A stretch of 45,907 nt of DNA from an uncultured Bacteroidales bacterium (GTDB lineage: Bacteria > Bacteroidota > Bacteroidia > Bacteroidales > Paludibacteraceae), in assembly GCA_937915765.1 (NCBI GenBank), contig CALGHE010000085.1:1-45907 (forward strand), written 5' to 3'. How positions within the stretch are numbered: the first letter of the stretch is position 1; each line of letters starts with the position of its first letter. Made by a program: the position numbers and the translations under genes. The notes beneath the pieces are model-generated. The model was not told the origin of the DNA, ran no database searches, and saw only the letters and a program-made list of their open reading frames with translations. Positions 31,537-38,226 of this stretch are shown piece by piece.

Positions 31537-32772
31537 TTATTGTTCCATTATGTCATCATATTTCTGGTAAAGAAAGTCGTTGTAAGGGAATCTTGTAACG
31601 TGAATTTCTTTAACCTTGTCATAAAGAAGAGCTTTAAACTCTTCGAGATTGCTGCGTTCCTTGGCTGATATGAAGATGCAGTTCTCATTCATCTTGGCGA
31701 ACCATGTTTTCTTAAGTTCGTCAAGGCTGTAATTCTCCTTCTGTTTAGGAGTGAGGTCGTCTTCGTCTTTAGGAATATAAGAAAATGCGTCCGTCTTGTT
31801 AAAAACAAGAATCGTTGGCTTTTCTGTATTGTCTATTTCATGAAGCGTCTTTTCGACAACTTCTATCTGGTCTTCGAAAGTAGGGTGGGAGATGTCCACC
31901 ACATGGACAAGAAGGTCTGCCTCGCGAACTTCGTCAAGTGTTGACTTGAACGATTCGATGAGGTCATGAGGCAATTTTCTGATGAACCCGACAGTGTCTG
32001 ACAGCAAGAAAGGAAGGTTTTCTATTGTTACTTTCCGGACCGTCGTGTCGAGGGTTGCAAAAAGTTTGTTTTCCGCAAATACGTCAGATTTGCTGAGCAT
32101 ATTCATTATTGTGGATTTGCCTACGTTTGTGTATCCGACCAATGCGACACGAACCATTTTGCCTCTGTTCTTGCGTTGTGTGTTTTTCTGTTTGTCTATC
32201 GACTTTAGCTCGTTTTTAAGCAGTGATATTTTGTCAAGGATGATTCGGCGGTCGGTCTCAATCTGAGTTTCTCCGGGCCCTCTCATCCCTATGCCTCCGC
32301 GCTGACGTTCGAGGTGAGTCCACATGCGGGTCAGACGAGGCAGCAAATACTTGTACTGGGCAAGCTCCACCTGAGTTTTTGCATGGGCCGTCTGAGCTCT
32401 TTTTGCAAAAATGTCAAGAATGAGGTTTGTCCTGTCAAGCACTTTTATTTCGAGTTCCTTCTCCATATTGCGCAACTGTTTGGCAGACAGTTCGTCGTCA
32501 AAAATAACCAGTCCGATTTTCTCCTCTTCGTCTTCTTCTCTGTCTTTTATGTAATTTTTTATCTCTTCAAGTTTGCCCGGTCCAACAAACGTGTTAGAGT
32601 TTGGATAGTCAAGTTTTTGAAGAAATTTTTTCTGAGGGTACGCTCCGGCTGTTTCCGCAAGGAATGCCAGTTCGTCAAGATATTCTTTGGCTTTCTTTTC
32701 GTTCTGGCTCATTGTGATTAACCCAACAAGCACTGCGTTTTCGTCAAATATTTCAGTTTTGTTGTCTGTCAT
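31537..32772 (-). CDS. hflX: Ribosome-associated GTPase HflX
   Basis: A 411-residue GTPase that binds 50S subunits and rescues or splits stalled ribosomes under stress. N-terminal HflX domain (about 10-180): AYPQKKFLQKLDYPNSNTFVGPGKLEEI and the RGGIGMRGPGETQIE loop (about 160-174). G domain: G1 ALVGYTNVGKST (about 211-222), G3 DTVGFIRKLPHDLIESFKSTL, G4 NKTD, G5 around ISAKERSN. A C-terminal helical tail ends the protein. The length is typical. It is 55 bases downstream of recA, across a hairpin terminator, and 23 bases upstream of the DUF4954 gene on the same strand. Confidence 0.96.
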   Translation of the reverse strand: MTDNKTEIFDENAVLVGLITMSQNEKKAKEYLDELAFLAETAGAYPQKKFLQKLDYPNSNTFVGPGKLEEIKNYIKDREEDEEEKIGLVIFDDELSAKQLRNMEKELEIKVLDRTNLILDIFAKRAQTAHAKTQVELAQYKYLLPRLTRMWTHLERQRGGIGMRGPGETQIETDRRIILDKISLLKNELKSIDKQKNTQRKNRGKMVRVALVGYTNVGKSTIMNMLSKSDVFAENKLFATLDTTVRKVTIENLPFLLSDTVGFIRKLPHDLIESFKSTLDEVREADLLVHVVDISHPTFEDQIEVVEKTLHEIDNTEKPTILVFNKTDAFSYIPKDEDDLTPKQKENYSLDELKKTWFAKMNENCIFISAKERSNLEEFKALLYDKVKEIHVTRFPYNDFLYQKYDDIMEQ

Positions 32773-32784
32773 TTACGTTATATT

Positions 32785-32821
32785 AGAAAGTCAGATTTAT
32801 GGCAAAAACCATAAACCTGAC
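32785..32821 (-). terminator. Hairpin between recA and hflX
   Basis: 13-nt arms with one mismatch (32790-32802 and 32809-32821, core TTTATGG/CCATAAA) and a 6-nt loop. On minus it is followed by the short T run TTTCTAAT. It is probably an attenuating terminator for recA. Confidence 0.6.
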
Positions 32822-32827
32822 GTTTTA

Positions 32828-33871
32828 TTAAAGATTTGATTTCTCTTTTATCGCAACTCTTATCTTTTCCTCTATCTCTGCGGCGAGTTCCGGATTGTCT
32901 CTCATGCACTCTTTGGCAGCGTCTCGTCCCTGAGCGATTTTTGAGTCTCCGTAGCTGTACCAAGAGCCGCTTTTCTTAATGATTCCGAATTCGGCTCCGA
33001 GGTCGATAATCTCGCCAACTTTAGATATTCCTTCGCCAAACATTATGTCAAATTCTGCCTTTCTGAACGGAGGCGCAACCTTGTTCTTTACGATTTTCAC
33101 GCGAGTCTGGTTGCCTATCACATCTTCCCCGTCCTTTATCTGGCCTATTTTGCGTATGTCAAGTCGCAAAGATGCGTAAAACTTCAGAGCGTTACCGCCG
33201 GTTGTAGTTTCCGGATTCCCGAACATGACACCGATTTTGTCACGAAGCTGGTTGATGAATATGCAGGTTGTGTTGGTCTTATTTATTGTTGCCGTGAGTT
33301 TACGTAAAGCTTGCGACATCAGTCTTGCCTGCAGCCCCATTTTCGAGTCTCCCATCTCACCTTCTATTTCGGCTTTGGGTGTCAGTGCCGCAACGGAGTC
33401 TATTACTATGATGTCAACAGCAGACGAGCGAATCAGTTGGTCCGCAATTTCAAGAGCCTGTTCTCCGCTGTCCGGCTGCGATATAAGCAGGTTTTCTATG
33501 TCAACGCCCAATTTCTCTGCATAAAAACGGTCGAAAGCGTGCTCTGCGTCGATGATGGCTGCAATGCCGCCGGCTTTCTGTGCTTCTGCGATAGCGTGAA
33601 TCGCAAGCGTTGTTTTACCTGACGATTCCGGACCGTAAATTTCTATCACACGTCCCCTTGGGAAACCTCCGACTCCGAGCGCCGTGTCAAGACCTATGGA
33701 GCCTGACGAAATTACTGGTATGTCTTCTATCTTGTTGTCTCCCATCTTCATAATGGTCCCTTTCCCGTGGTCTTTCTCAATCTTGTCCATCGCAAGCTGA
33801 AGAGCCTTGAGTTTTTCTATCGATGGTTTTGAAACCTCTTTTGCCTTATCTTTTTCGCTATTTTCTGCCAT
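32828..33871 (-). CDS. recA: Recombinase RecA
   Basis: A 347-residue recombinase that forms filaments on single-stranded DNA, exchanges strands and triggers LexA cleavage. Walker A is GPESSGKT (about 75-82), followed by AEAQKAGGIAAIIDAEHAFD, the catalytic-Glu region, and IIVIDSVAALTPKAEIEGEMGD (Walker B plus L1). Further on come FINQLRDKIGVMFGNPETTTGGNALKFYAS (L2, about 204-233) and the C-terminal domain ending VAIKEKSNL. Only the L1/L2 loops and core are needed to be sure of the call. The start at 33871 gives MAENSEKDKAKEVSKPS, a usual polar N-terminus. I do not see a clear SOS box upstream, but Bacteroidetes LexA sites are not well enough known to me to exclude one. Confidence 0.98.
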   Translation of the reverse strand: MAENSEKDKAKEVSKPSIEKLKALQLAMDKIEKDHGKGTIMKMGDNKIEDIPVISSGSIGLDTALGVGGFPRGRVIEIYGPESSGKTTLAIHAIAEAQKAGGIAAIIDAEHAFDRFYAEKLGVDIENLLISQPDSGEQALEIADQLIRSSAVDIIVIDSVAALTPKAEIEGEMGDSKMGLQARLMSQALRKLTATINKTNTTCIFINQLRDKIGVMFGNPETTTGGNALKFYASLRLDIRKIGQIKDGEDVIGNQTRVKIVKNKVAPPFRKAEFDIMFGEGISKVGEIIDLGAEFGIIKKSGSWYSYGDSKIAQGRDAAKECMRDNPELAAEIEEKIRVAIKEKSNL

Positions 33872-33898
33872 AATAAGTTATTTTCTTTTTTTTGTTAG

Positions 33899-33906
33899 CA
33901 AATATA
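33899..33906 (-). promoter_or_regulatory. Candidate -7 element for recA
   Basis: Minus-strand TATATTTG, a perfect TAnnTTTG, 27 bases upstream of the recA ATG. No clear -33 TTTG at the expected distance. Confidence 0.45.
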
Positions 33907-34103
33907 AACAAAAAGATGAAAAAAATCATCTGTATTGTCGTAAATCTCTTCTCTTGTAAATGTTTTTTTGCGCTTTGACAGACTTAGGTGAGTCCAATGA
34001 AATTGTTTGCTATTTGTCCGCTCTTGAATATGTTGGACATTTCCTAATTCATCGAAGTAGCCTGAGCCTGAAGTTGTCTTTCTTTTTTTGCGGAAGATTT
34101 TTG

Positions 34104-35282
34104 TCACTTCTTTTTCCGCAGTGTTATAACGTTGTAGCTTGGCGACATTCCCCATCTTGACGGCATGCCAACGCAGCCAAGACCTCTGCTCACGATAATT
34201 GTTTGGTTGTCAACCTTATATAGCCCGTCCCAATATTTGAATCTGAGCTGGGCCGGGGAAATTTTAAAATTGCCAATTTCAATCCCGATTTGAGAGGCGT
34301 GGGTGTGCCCGCTCAGCGTCAGTTGTATATCTTTGTGCCGGCACACTTCGTGCTTGAAAAAGTCTGGGTCATGGGCAAGCAGTATTTTTGTGCCGATGCT
34401 GTCAGTGCCTTCCTTTGCCTTTTTTATGTCTGCAAGTTGCGGGAAAGGCGGTTTGCCCCAGTTCTCCACACCGATGACAGCTATTTTCTCTCCGTTCTTT
34501 TCGATTATGTGTGAACTGTTGCGTAACAGTTTGAATCCCAGTTTTTTGCGTTTGGATATGATGCTGTCCATATTCCGCTGTTTTTCTTCTTCGGAACCCC
34601 ATTTGTAGTAGTCGCCGTAATCATGGTTGCCAAATATGGCGAGCATCGAGTCCTTGGTTTTTATTTTTTCGAAATGTTTTTCAAAACCGTTCATTTCGGT
34701 TGCGAAATTAGTTATGATATCGCCGGTTTCGACAATAAGGTCGGCGTTCTCTTCTTTTATCATGTCGAACAGAGGCTGCAGGTTCTCCTTGTTCAAACAG
34801 AAGCCGCCTAAGTGAAGGTCGCTAATCTGCACAATTCTAAATCCGTCGAAATTGTTAGGCAAACCCTCTATCTCAACGGTGTATTCTTCTCTTCCGAAAT
34901 TGAACCTTCCGAAAAACACTGCATAGATGAAGCACAAGAATGCTGCGAAAGCGGTTGCGTATCCGGCATATTGTATTTTTCTCCATCGTTTTTTTGTGAT
35001 GTAGAAAATGAAGTCAAAAGTCAAAAAGACGAGTTTTGATATGTATATTGAAGCGACTGTTACGATGTATAGCAGTATGTGAAAATTGTCTTGAGGAGAC
35101 TGAACTGAACCGCTTCTGAACAGTACCCCTGTTGCAGACAAGGCGATGAATAAAGAGAAAACCCAGTGCAGTACAGCGACGGATTTTTTCACTCGGTTCT
35201 TTATAAAGCGCAGATATATGTATAGGTCAGGCAGAATAACCATCAGCGCTATAAGTATCAATATGTATGTGTAAACTCTCAT
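34104..35282 (-). CDS. Membrane-anchored calcineurin-like metallophosphoesterase
   Basis: A 392-residue protein of the YkuE/YaeI type. Four hydrophobic helices (about 3-22, 38-56, 68-93 and 107-124) precede a catalytic metallophosphatase domain (about 140-390). The dimetal motifs are complete: ISDLHLGG (about 150-157), ETGDIITN, GNHDYGDYY, AHDPDFFKH and SGHTHASQIG. Relatives include phosphodiesterases acting on lipid-linked or nucleotide substrates (YaeI resembles UDP-diacylglucosamine hydrolases), so an envelope-lipid role is possible but not shown. It lies between rlmD and recA on the same strand. The 232-base gap to recA holds the recA promoter and nothing else I can support. Confidence 0.9.
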   Translation of the reverse strand: MRVYTYILILIALMVILPDLYIYLRFIKNRVKKSVAVLHWVFSLFIALSATGVLFRSGSVQSPQDNFHILLYIVTVASIYISKLVFLTFDFIFYITKKRWRKIQYAGYATAFAAFLCFIYAVFFGRFNFGREEYTVEIEGLPNNFDGFRIVQISDLHLGGFCLNKENLQPLFDMIKEENADLIVETGDIITNFATEMNGFEKHFEKIKTKDSMLAIFGNHDYGDYYKWGSEEEKQRNMDSIISKRKKLGFKLLRNSSHIIEKNGEKIAVIGVENWGKPPFPQLADIKKAKEGTDSIGTKILLAHDPDFFKHEVCRHKDIQLTLSGHTHASQIGIEIGNFKISPAQLRFKYWDGLYKVDNQTIIVSRGLGCVGMPSRWGMSPSYNVITLRKKK

Positions 35283-35296
35283 ATACGATATTAAAC

Positions 35297-35330
35297 AAAA
35301 ACATAGGCAGAAGGGACGTAGCCCTTCTGC
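35297..35330 (-). terminator. Terminator after rlmD
   Basis: Perfect 9-bp stem GCAGAAGGG / CCCTTCTGC (35307-35315, 35322-35330) with a 6-nt loop. On minus it is followed within four bases by a T run (GTTTTTG). It ends rlmD just before the metallophosphoesterase gene. Confidence 0.75.
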
Positions 35331-35341
35331 ATGGAAAAATA

Positions 35342-36754
35342 TTAGTTTCTGCGTTCAAGCATCACCACATTCTCTACGTGGTGAGTGTGCGGAAACATGT
35401 CAACTGGCTGGACTGCAGTGACTTTGTATTTTGAGTCCAGCAAATTGAGGTCGCGAGCCTGAGTTGCCGGATTGCAGCTTACGTAAACGATCTTACGAGG
35501 CGCCGCGAACAGAATCGTGTCAATAACGTCTGTGTGCATGCCGTCGCGAGGCGGGTCTGTTATTATGATGTCCGGTTTTCCGTGCTGGTTTATGAACTCC
35601 TGCGTGAGTATGTTTTTCATGTCTCCCGCATAGAAAAGCGTATTGTCAAGCCCGTTGTTTTTAGCGTTGACTTTAGCGTCTTCAATCGCTTCCGGCACGT
35701 ATTCGATGCCTATCACCTGTTTCGCTTTTTTTGCTACGAAGCAGGCTATTGTTCCGGTTCCTGTGTATAAGTCGTAAACAAGTTCGTTGCCCGTCAGCCC
35801 CGCAAAGTCTCTGGTGATGGAGTATAATTCGTAAGCCTGTTCGCTGTTTGTCTGATAGAACGACTTAGGGCCTATTTTGAACTTGAGTCCTTCCATCTCC
35901 TCAAATATGTGGTCACGTCCCTTGAACACCAAAGTCTCTTGGTCAGTAATCGTGTCGTTGCACTTTTCGTTTATGACATATATAAGAGAGGTGATTTGAG
36001 GGAACTTTTCTGCAATGGCCGAAAGAAGCGCTTCCCTGCGTTCCTTGTCCTCTTTATAAAACACAACTGTCAGCATTATTTCTCCTGTGCTGGCTGTGCG
36101 TATTATGATATTCCTTAGAAATCCCTCTTTGTTGCGGATGTCAAAAAACTCAAGGCCGTTTTGGTTTGCGTAGTCCTTTATGAAGAGACGGATTTCGTTC
36201 GACACGTTTTCTTGCAGATGACATAGATTTATGTCCAGCACCTTGTCGAACATGCCCGGTATGTGAAAGCCGAGCGCATTCATGTTGTCAAACTGAACAC
36301 CAGCCTGCACTTGCTCTGTTGTGAGCCACTTTTTGTTAGAGAAGGTGAATTCGAGTTTGTTTCTGTAATATTTAGTCTTTTTAGAACCTAAAATAGGGCG
36401 CATCTCAGGCAGTTCAACTTTGCCGATTCTTGTTAGGTTGTTGAATACCTGGCGCTGTTTGTGTCTGATTTGCTCTTCGTACGGGAGTATCTGCCACTTG
36501 CATCCGCCGCAGATTCCGTAGTGTTCGCAAAATGGTTTTTCTCTGTTTTCGGAAAGTTTATGTATTTTGACAACCTTGCCTTCCATGTAACTGTTTTTTT
36601 TGCGTGTGATCTGAATGTCAACCACGTCGCCGGGAACAACATACTGCGTGAAGACAACCATTTCGTTATGCTTCGCAATGGCTTTGCCCTCGTTGGCTAT
36701 GTCGGTTATCTCTATGTTTTCAATCAGTGGTAACTGTTTTCTTTTTCTTGCCAT
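35342..36754 (-). CDS. rlmD: 23S rRNA (uracil-5-)-methyltransferase, RlmD/RlmCD type
   Basis: A 470-residue SAM-dependent RNA methyltransferase that makes 5-methyluridine in 23S rRNA (U1939 in E. coli numbering for RlmD). N-terminal TRAM domain (about 8-65). A [4Fe-4S] site is formed by Cys76, Cys82 and Cys85 in FCEHYGICGGCKW, with a later fourth Cys, probably in NLCHLQ. The Rossmann methyltransferase core has GPKSFYQTNSEQAY, LVYDLYTGTGTIACF (SAM), DPPRDGMH and the nucleophile in KIVYVSCNPATQARDL, ending with TVAxxDMFPHTxHVE-like VQPVDMFPHTHHVENV. RlmC, RlmD and the dual RlmCD are hard to separate by eye; the symbol reflects the family. A promoter and a terminator flank it, so it is transcribed alone. 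Confidence 0.92.
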   Translation of the reverse strand: MARKRKQLPLIENIEITDIANEGKAIAKHNEMVVFTQYVVPGDVVDIQITRKKNSYMEGKVVKIHKLSENREKPFCEHYGICGGCKWQILPYEEQIRHKQRQVFNNLTRIGKVELPEMRPILGSKKTKYYRNKLEFTFSNKKWLTTEQVQAGVQFDNMNALGFHIPGMFDKVLDINLCHLQENVSNEIRLFIKDYANQNGLEFFDIRNKEGFLRNIIIRTASTGEIMLTVVFYKEDKERREALLSAIAEKFPQITSLIYVINEKCNDTITDQETLVFKGRDHIFEEMEGLKFKIGPKSFYQTNSEQAYELYSITRDFAGLTGNELVYDLYTGTGTIACFVAKKAKQVIGIEYVPEAIEDAKVNAKNNGLDNTLFYAGDMKNILTQEFINQHGKPDIIITDPPRDGMHTDVIDTILFAAPRKIVYVSCNPATQARDLNLLDSKYKVTAVQPVDMFPHTHHVENVVMLERRN

Positions 36755-36774
36755 ACTGGTAACGTTTAATCGTG

Positions 36775-36782
36775 CAAATTTA
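36775..36782 (-). promoter_or_regulatory. Candidate -7 element for rlmD
   Basis: Minus-strand TAAATTTG, a perfect TAnnTTTG, 20 bases upstream of the ATG at 36754, with a TTG 23 bases further up. The rest of the 36783-37016 gap shows no gene, RNA or repeat I can support. Confidence 0.5.
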
Positions 36783-37016
36783 AGAAACTGTTTTCACAAA
36801 AAAAACAATTCTCACAACCAAATTTGCGCGTTCTTTGATTTTGCTGCTTTGTGATGTTTTCTTTAATCGTTTGGCTTTTATAGATGCTTCCCCCCAAGTC
36901 CGTTTTCCTTATACATAATGTCCGCAGTCTATGGCAAATCGTGTGACATGACGAATTGCGTAATGAGAATACACTGCGATGATTGGTGCGTGTAATGATG
37001 TTGTAATTTCATGGCT

Positions 37017-37532
37017 TTACAGTTGGTTTTGGCTAGTTTCTTTTTCGAGCTGTTTGATTAACCTAACACACCAGATTAGGGGCAGAATGCCGAAAAGTCC
37101 GAACGAGCAGTCCACCAATGTCCAGTAAAACGGAATGGAACGTATAGGTCCGCAGATGAAGGCGAGCGGAAAGATGGAGATGCAGGCGAATATTCCCCAG
37201 TAAATCACCCATTTGTTCTTGATAGGGTCTATGTACGGGCCTACAAACAATGCGGCTATCATCAGGTGTGCGTAAGCCAGCCAGTCGAAGCCGTAGGCTA
37301 AGTACGGATATTTGTCGTTCGTTTCGGTCATGCCTTCTTTTACACCATATAGCCATGATAAAACAGGCTCGATGAAAGAGCCTTGCAATTCGGCAAGGGT
37401 CTCAGGGTTGATGGAGAGGAGGGCGCATAAAAGGTTCAGCTCGCTCTCTACGGGAAAGGCCGTTACGCCAGCCGCCACTAACGCCACCATGTAGAATATG
37501 ATTAAAAACCTGATTTTCTTTATTGTAGTCAT
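37017..37532 (-). CDS. Small membrane protein of unknown function
   Basis: A 171-residue protein I cannot name. Hydrophobic helices lie at about 7-27 (FLIIFYMVALVAAGVTAF), 82-100 (LAYAHLMIAALFVGPYI), 108-128 (WVIYWGIFACISIFPLAFIC) and 133-155 (FYWTLVDCSFGLFGILPLIW), giving four membrane segments. The loop between the first two (about 28-80) holds the acidic stretch KEGMTETNDKYPYLAYG. I chose the ATG at 37532 (MTTIKKIRFL) over one eight codons upstream. It lies downstream of the 65-residue gene, but a terminator at 37578-37619 separates them, so it may have its own promoter. No enzyme motif is visible. Confidence 0.75.
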   Translation of the reverse strand: MTTIKKIRFLIIFYMVALVAAGVTAFPVESELNLLCALLSINPETLAELQGSFIEPVLSWLYGVKEGMTETNDKYPYLAYGFDWLAYAHLMIAALFVGPYIDPIKNKWVIYWGIFACISIFPLAFICGPIRSIPFYWTLVDCSFGLFGILPLIWCVRLIKQLEKETSQNQL

Positions 37533-37577
37533 ACTATTTTTTTTACTTAGATTCAACTTGATGAAGCTGCAGGGAAT

Positions 37578-37619
37578 AAAAAGCGTCCAGAATCCATGCG
37601 GAAACTGAACGCTTTTTTT
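37578..37619. terminator. Terminator downstream of the 65-residue gene
   Basis: Outer stem AAAAAGCGT (37578-37586) / ACGCTTTTT (37609-37617), with inner pairs CAG/CTG and TCC/GGA around an ATGC loop. On minus the stem ends in TTTTTATTCC; on plus it ends in seven T. Confidence 0.75.
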
Positions 37620-37715
37620 GAATGTGTCTAAACTACGATGAGCAGCAAACAGTAATTTTTCCTTTGAAAATAACTTGTCAGGTCAAAATCACGAAATCGT
37701 AATTTAGACAGATTC
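37620..37715. repeat. 20-nt inverted repeat with 56-nt spacer
   Basis: Left arm 37620-37639 and right arm 37696-37715 are reverse complements at 18 of 20 positions, with a 14-nt core GTCTAAACTACGAT matching at 13 of 14. The element lies 13 bases past the stop of the 65-residue gene and abuts its terminator. It could fold as a long hairpin in that transcript, or be a short miniature-element-like repeat. I see no target-site duplication. Confidence 0.65.
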
Positions 37716-37728
37716 ACATGCCTGATGG

Positions 37729-37926
37729 CTACATCTTTGAAGCGCAGTTGTGGTTGTCCATGCATCCTCTCATTTCGTAATACATTTTGAGGTATTCGCT
37801 ACGAAGAGGTTCCTGCATTTCAGAAGAATTCTGGAAACCGAAAGTATTGGCCAAAAGCCAAAAGTCTGATCTTGATAGAGGCAACTTGACATCCGCAAGC
37901 TGTTCTCTTTGGATTCTGTTTGTCAT
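37729..37926 (-). CDS. 65-residue protein of unknown function
   Basis: A short gene with ATG at 37926 and TAG at 37729-37731, followed by its own structured 3' region and terminator, which supports it being real. The sequence is mixed: a charged N-terminus (MTNRIQREQLADVKLPLSRS), a middle part with aromatic residues (DFWLLANTFGF), and a tail MRGCMDNHNCASKM with two cysteines six residues apart. There is no signal peptide or membrane helix. A leader-plus-core peptide is one reading of the Cys-containing tail, but no maturation enzyme, transporter or GG motif is near, so that is only a thought. Not recognised as any family. Confidence 0.6.
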   Translation of the reverse strand: MTNRIQREQLADVKLPLSRSDFWLLANTFGFQNSSEMQEPLRSEYLKMYYEMRGCMDNHNCASKM

Positions 37927-37970
37927 AATAGTAAAATTTAATTAATAGAATGTTTAGATTACCACAAACC

Positions 37971-37984
37971 GAAGGATTTCCTTC
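37971..37984. repeat. Short palindrome upstream of the 65-residue gene
   Basis: GAAGGATTTCCTTC: 6-bp arms around two bases, 45 bases upstream of the start at 37926. It could be an operator or a 5' leader hairpin. Confidence 0.3.
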
Positions 37985-38041
37985 TGCTTAAGGTTAACGT
38001 CACAAATGTACATAAGTTTTTTGAATAAAACTAATTATTAA

Positions 38042-38063
38042 GAAAAAATAACGTTATTTTTTC
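38042..38063. repeat. Perfect 22-bp palindrome upstream of gpmI
   Basis: Arms GAAAAAATAAC (38042-38052) and GTTATTTTTTC (38053-38063) are exact reverse complements with no spacer. It lies midway between the 65-residue gene and gpmI, 120 bases before the -7 element of gpmI. The form suits a dimeric regulator site; a cruciform or a terminator remnant is the alternative. Confidence 0.6.
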
Positions 38064-38085
38064 GATGAAAAGGGCTTTTTTGCAT

Positions 38086-38142
38086 ATAAGGGCACGTTCA
38101 AGATGTACGAACAGCGTTATTGGGTGTTTTTTTCGCCCTTAT
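38086..38142. repeat. 8-bp inverted repeat in the gpmI upstream region
   Basis: ATAAGGGC (38086-38093) and GCCCTTAT (38135-38142), 41 bases apart. With a short T run inside, it may be a leader structure or chance. Confidence 0.25.
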
Positions 38143-38182
38143 CTTTGGGGGCTTTGCAGTTTCTTTTTTCCCTAAAAATAAT

Positions 38183-38190
38183 TATCTTTG
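38183..38190 (+). promoter_or_regulatory. Candidate -7 element for gpmI
   Basis: TATCTTTG, a perfect TAnnTTTG, 36 bases upstream of the ATG at 38227. A TTTG at 38153-38156 is 26 bases upstream, longer than usual. Confidence 0.5.
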
Positions 38191-38226
38191 CGTCGTGATA
38201 CGTGATTGTAATTAAATTTATATATA

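Noticed and set aside
34080..34135. Inverted repeat TGCGGAA / TTCCGCA near the metallophosphoesterase stop as a terminator
   Set aside because: The loop is long and on neither strand is the stem followed by a T tract in the right place for the genes around it.
33895..34155. An 86-residue minus-strand reading overlapping the 3' end of the metallophosphoesterase gene
   Set aside because: It starts inside the real gene in another frame, has a low-complexity basic composition and ends in AT-rich leader sequence before recA. No sign of coding selection.
36783..37016. Possible RNA gene in the gap upstream of rlmD
   Set aside because: I looked for a tRNA T-arm, acceptor pairing or other conserved RNA and saw none.
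38065..38175. A 36-residue plus-strand micro-ORF upstream of gpmI
   Set aside because: It has no supporting promoter or similarity; the region is better explained as regulatory with a palindrome and repeat. Kept only as a remote possibility of a leader peptide.
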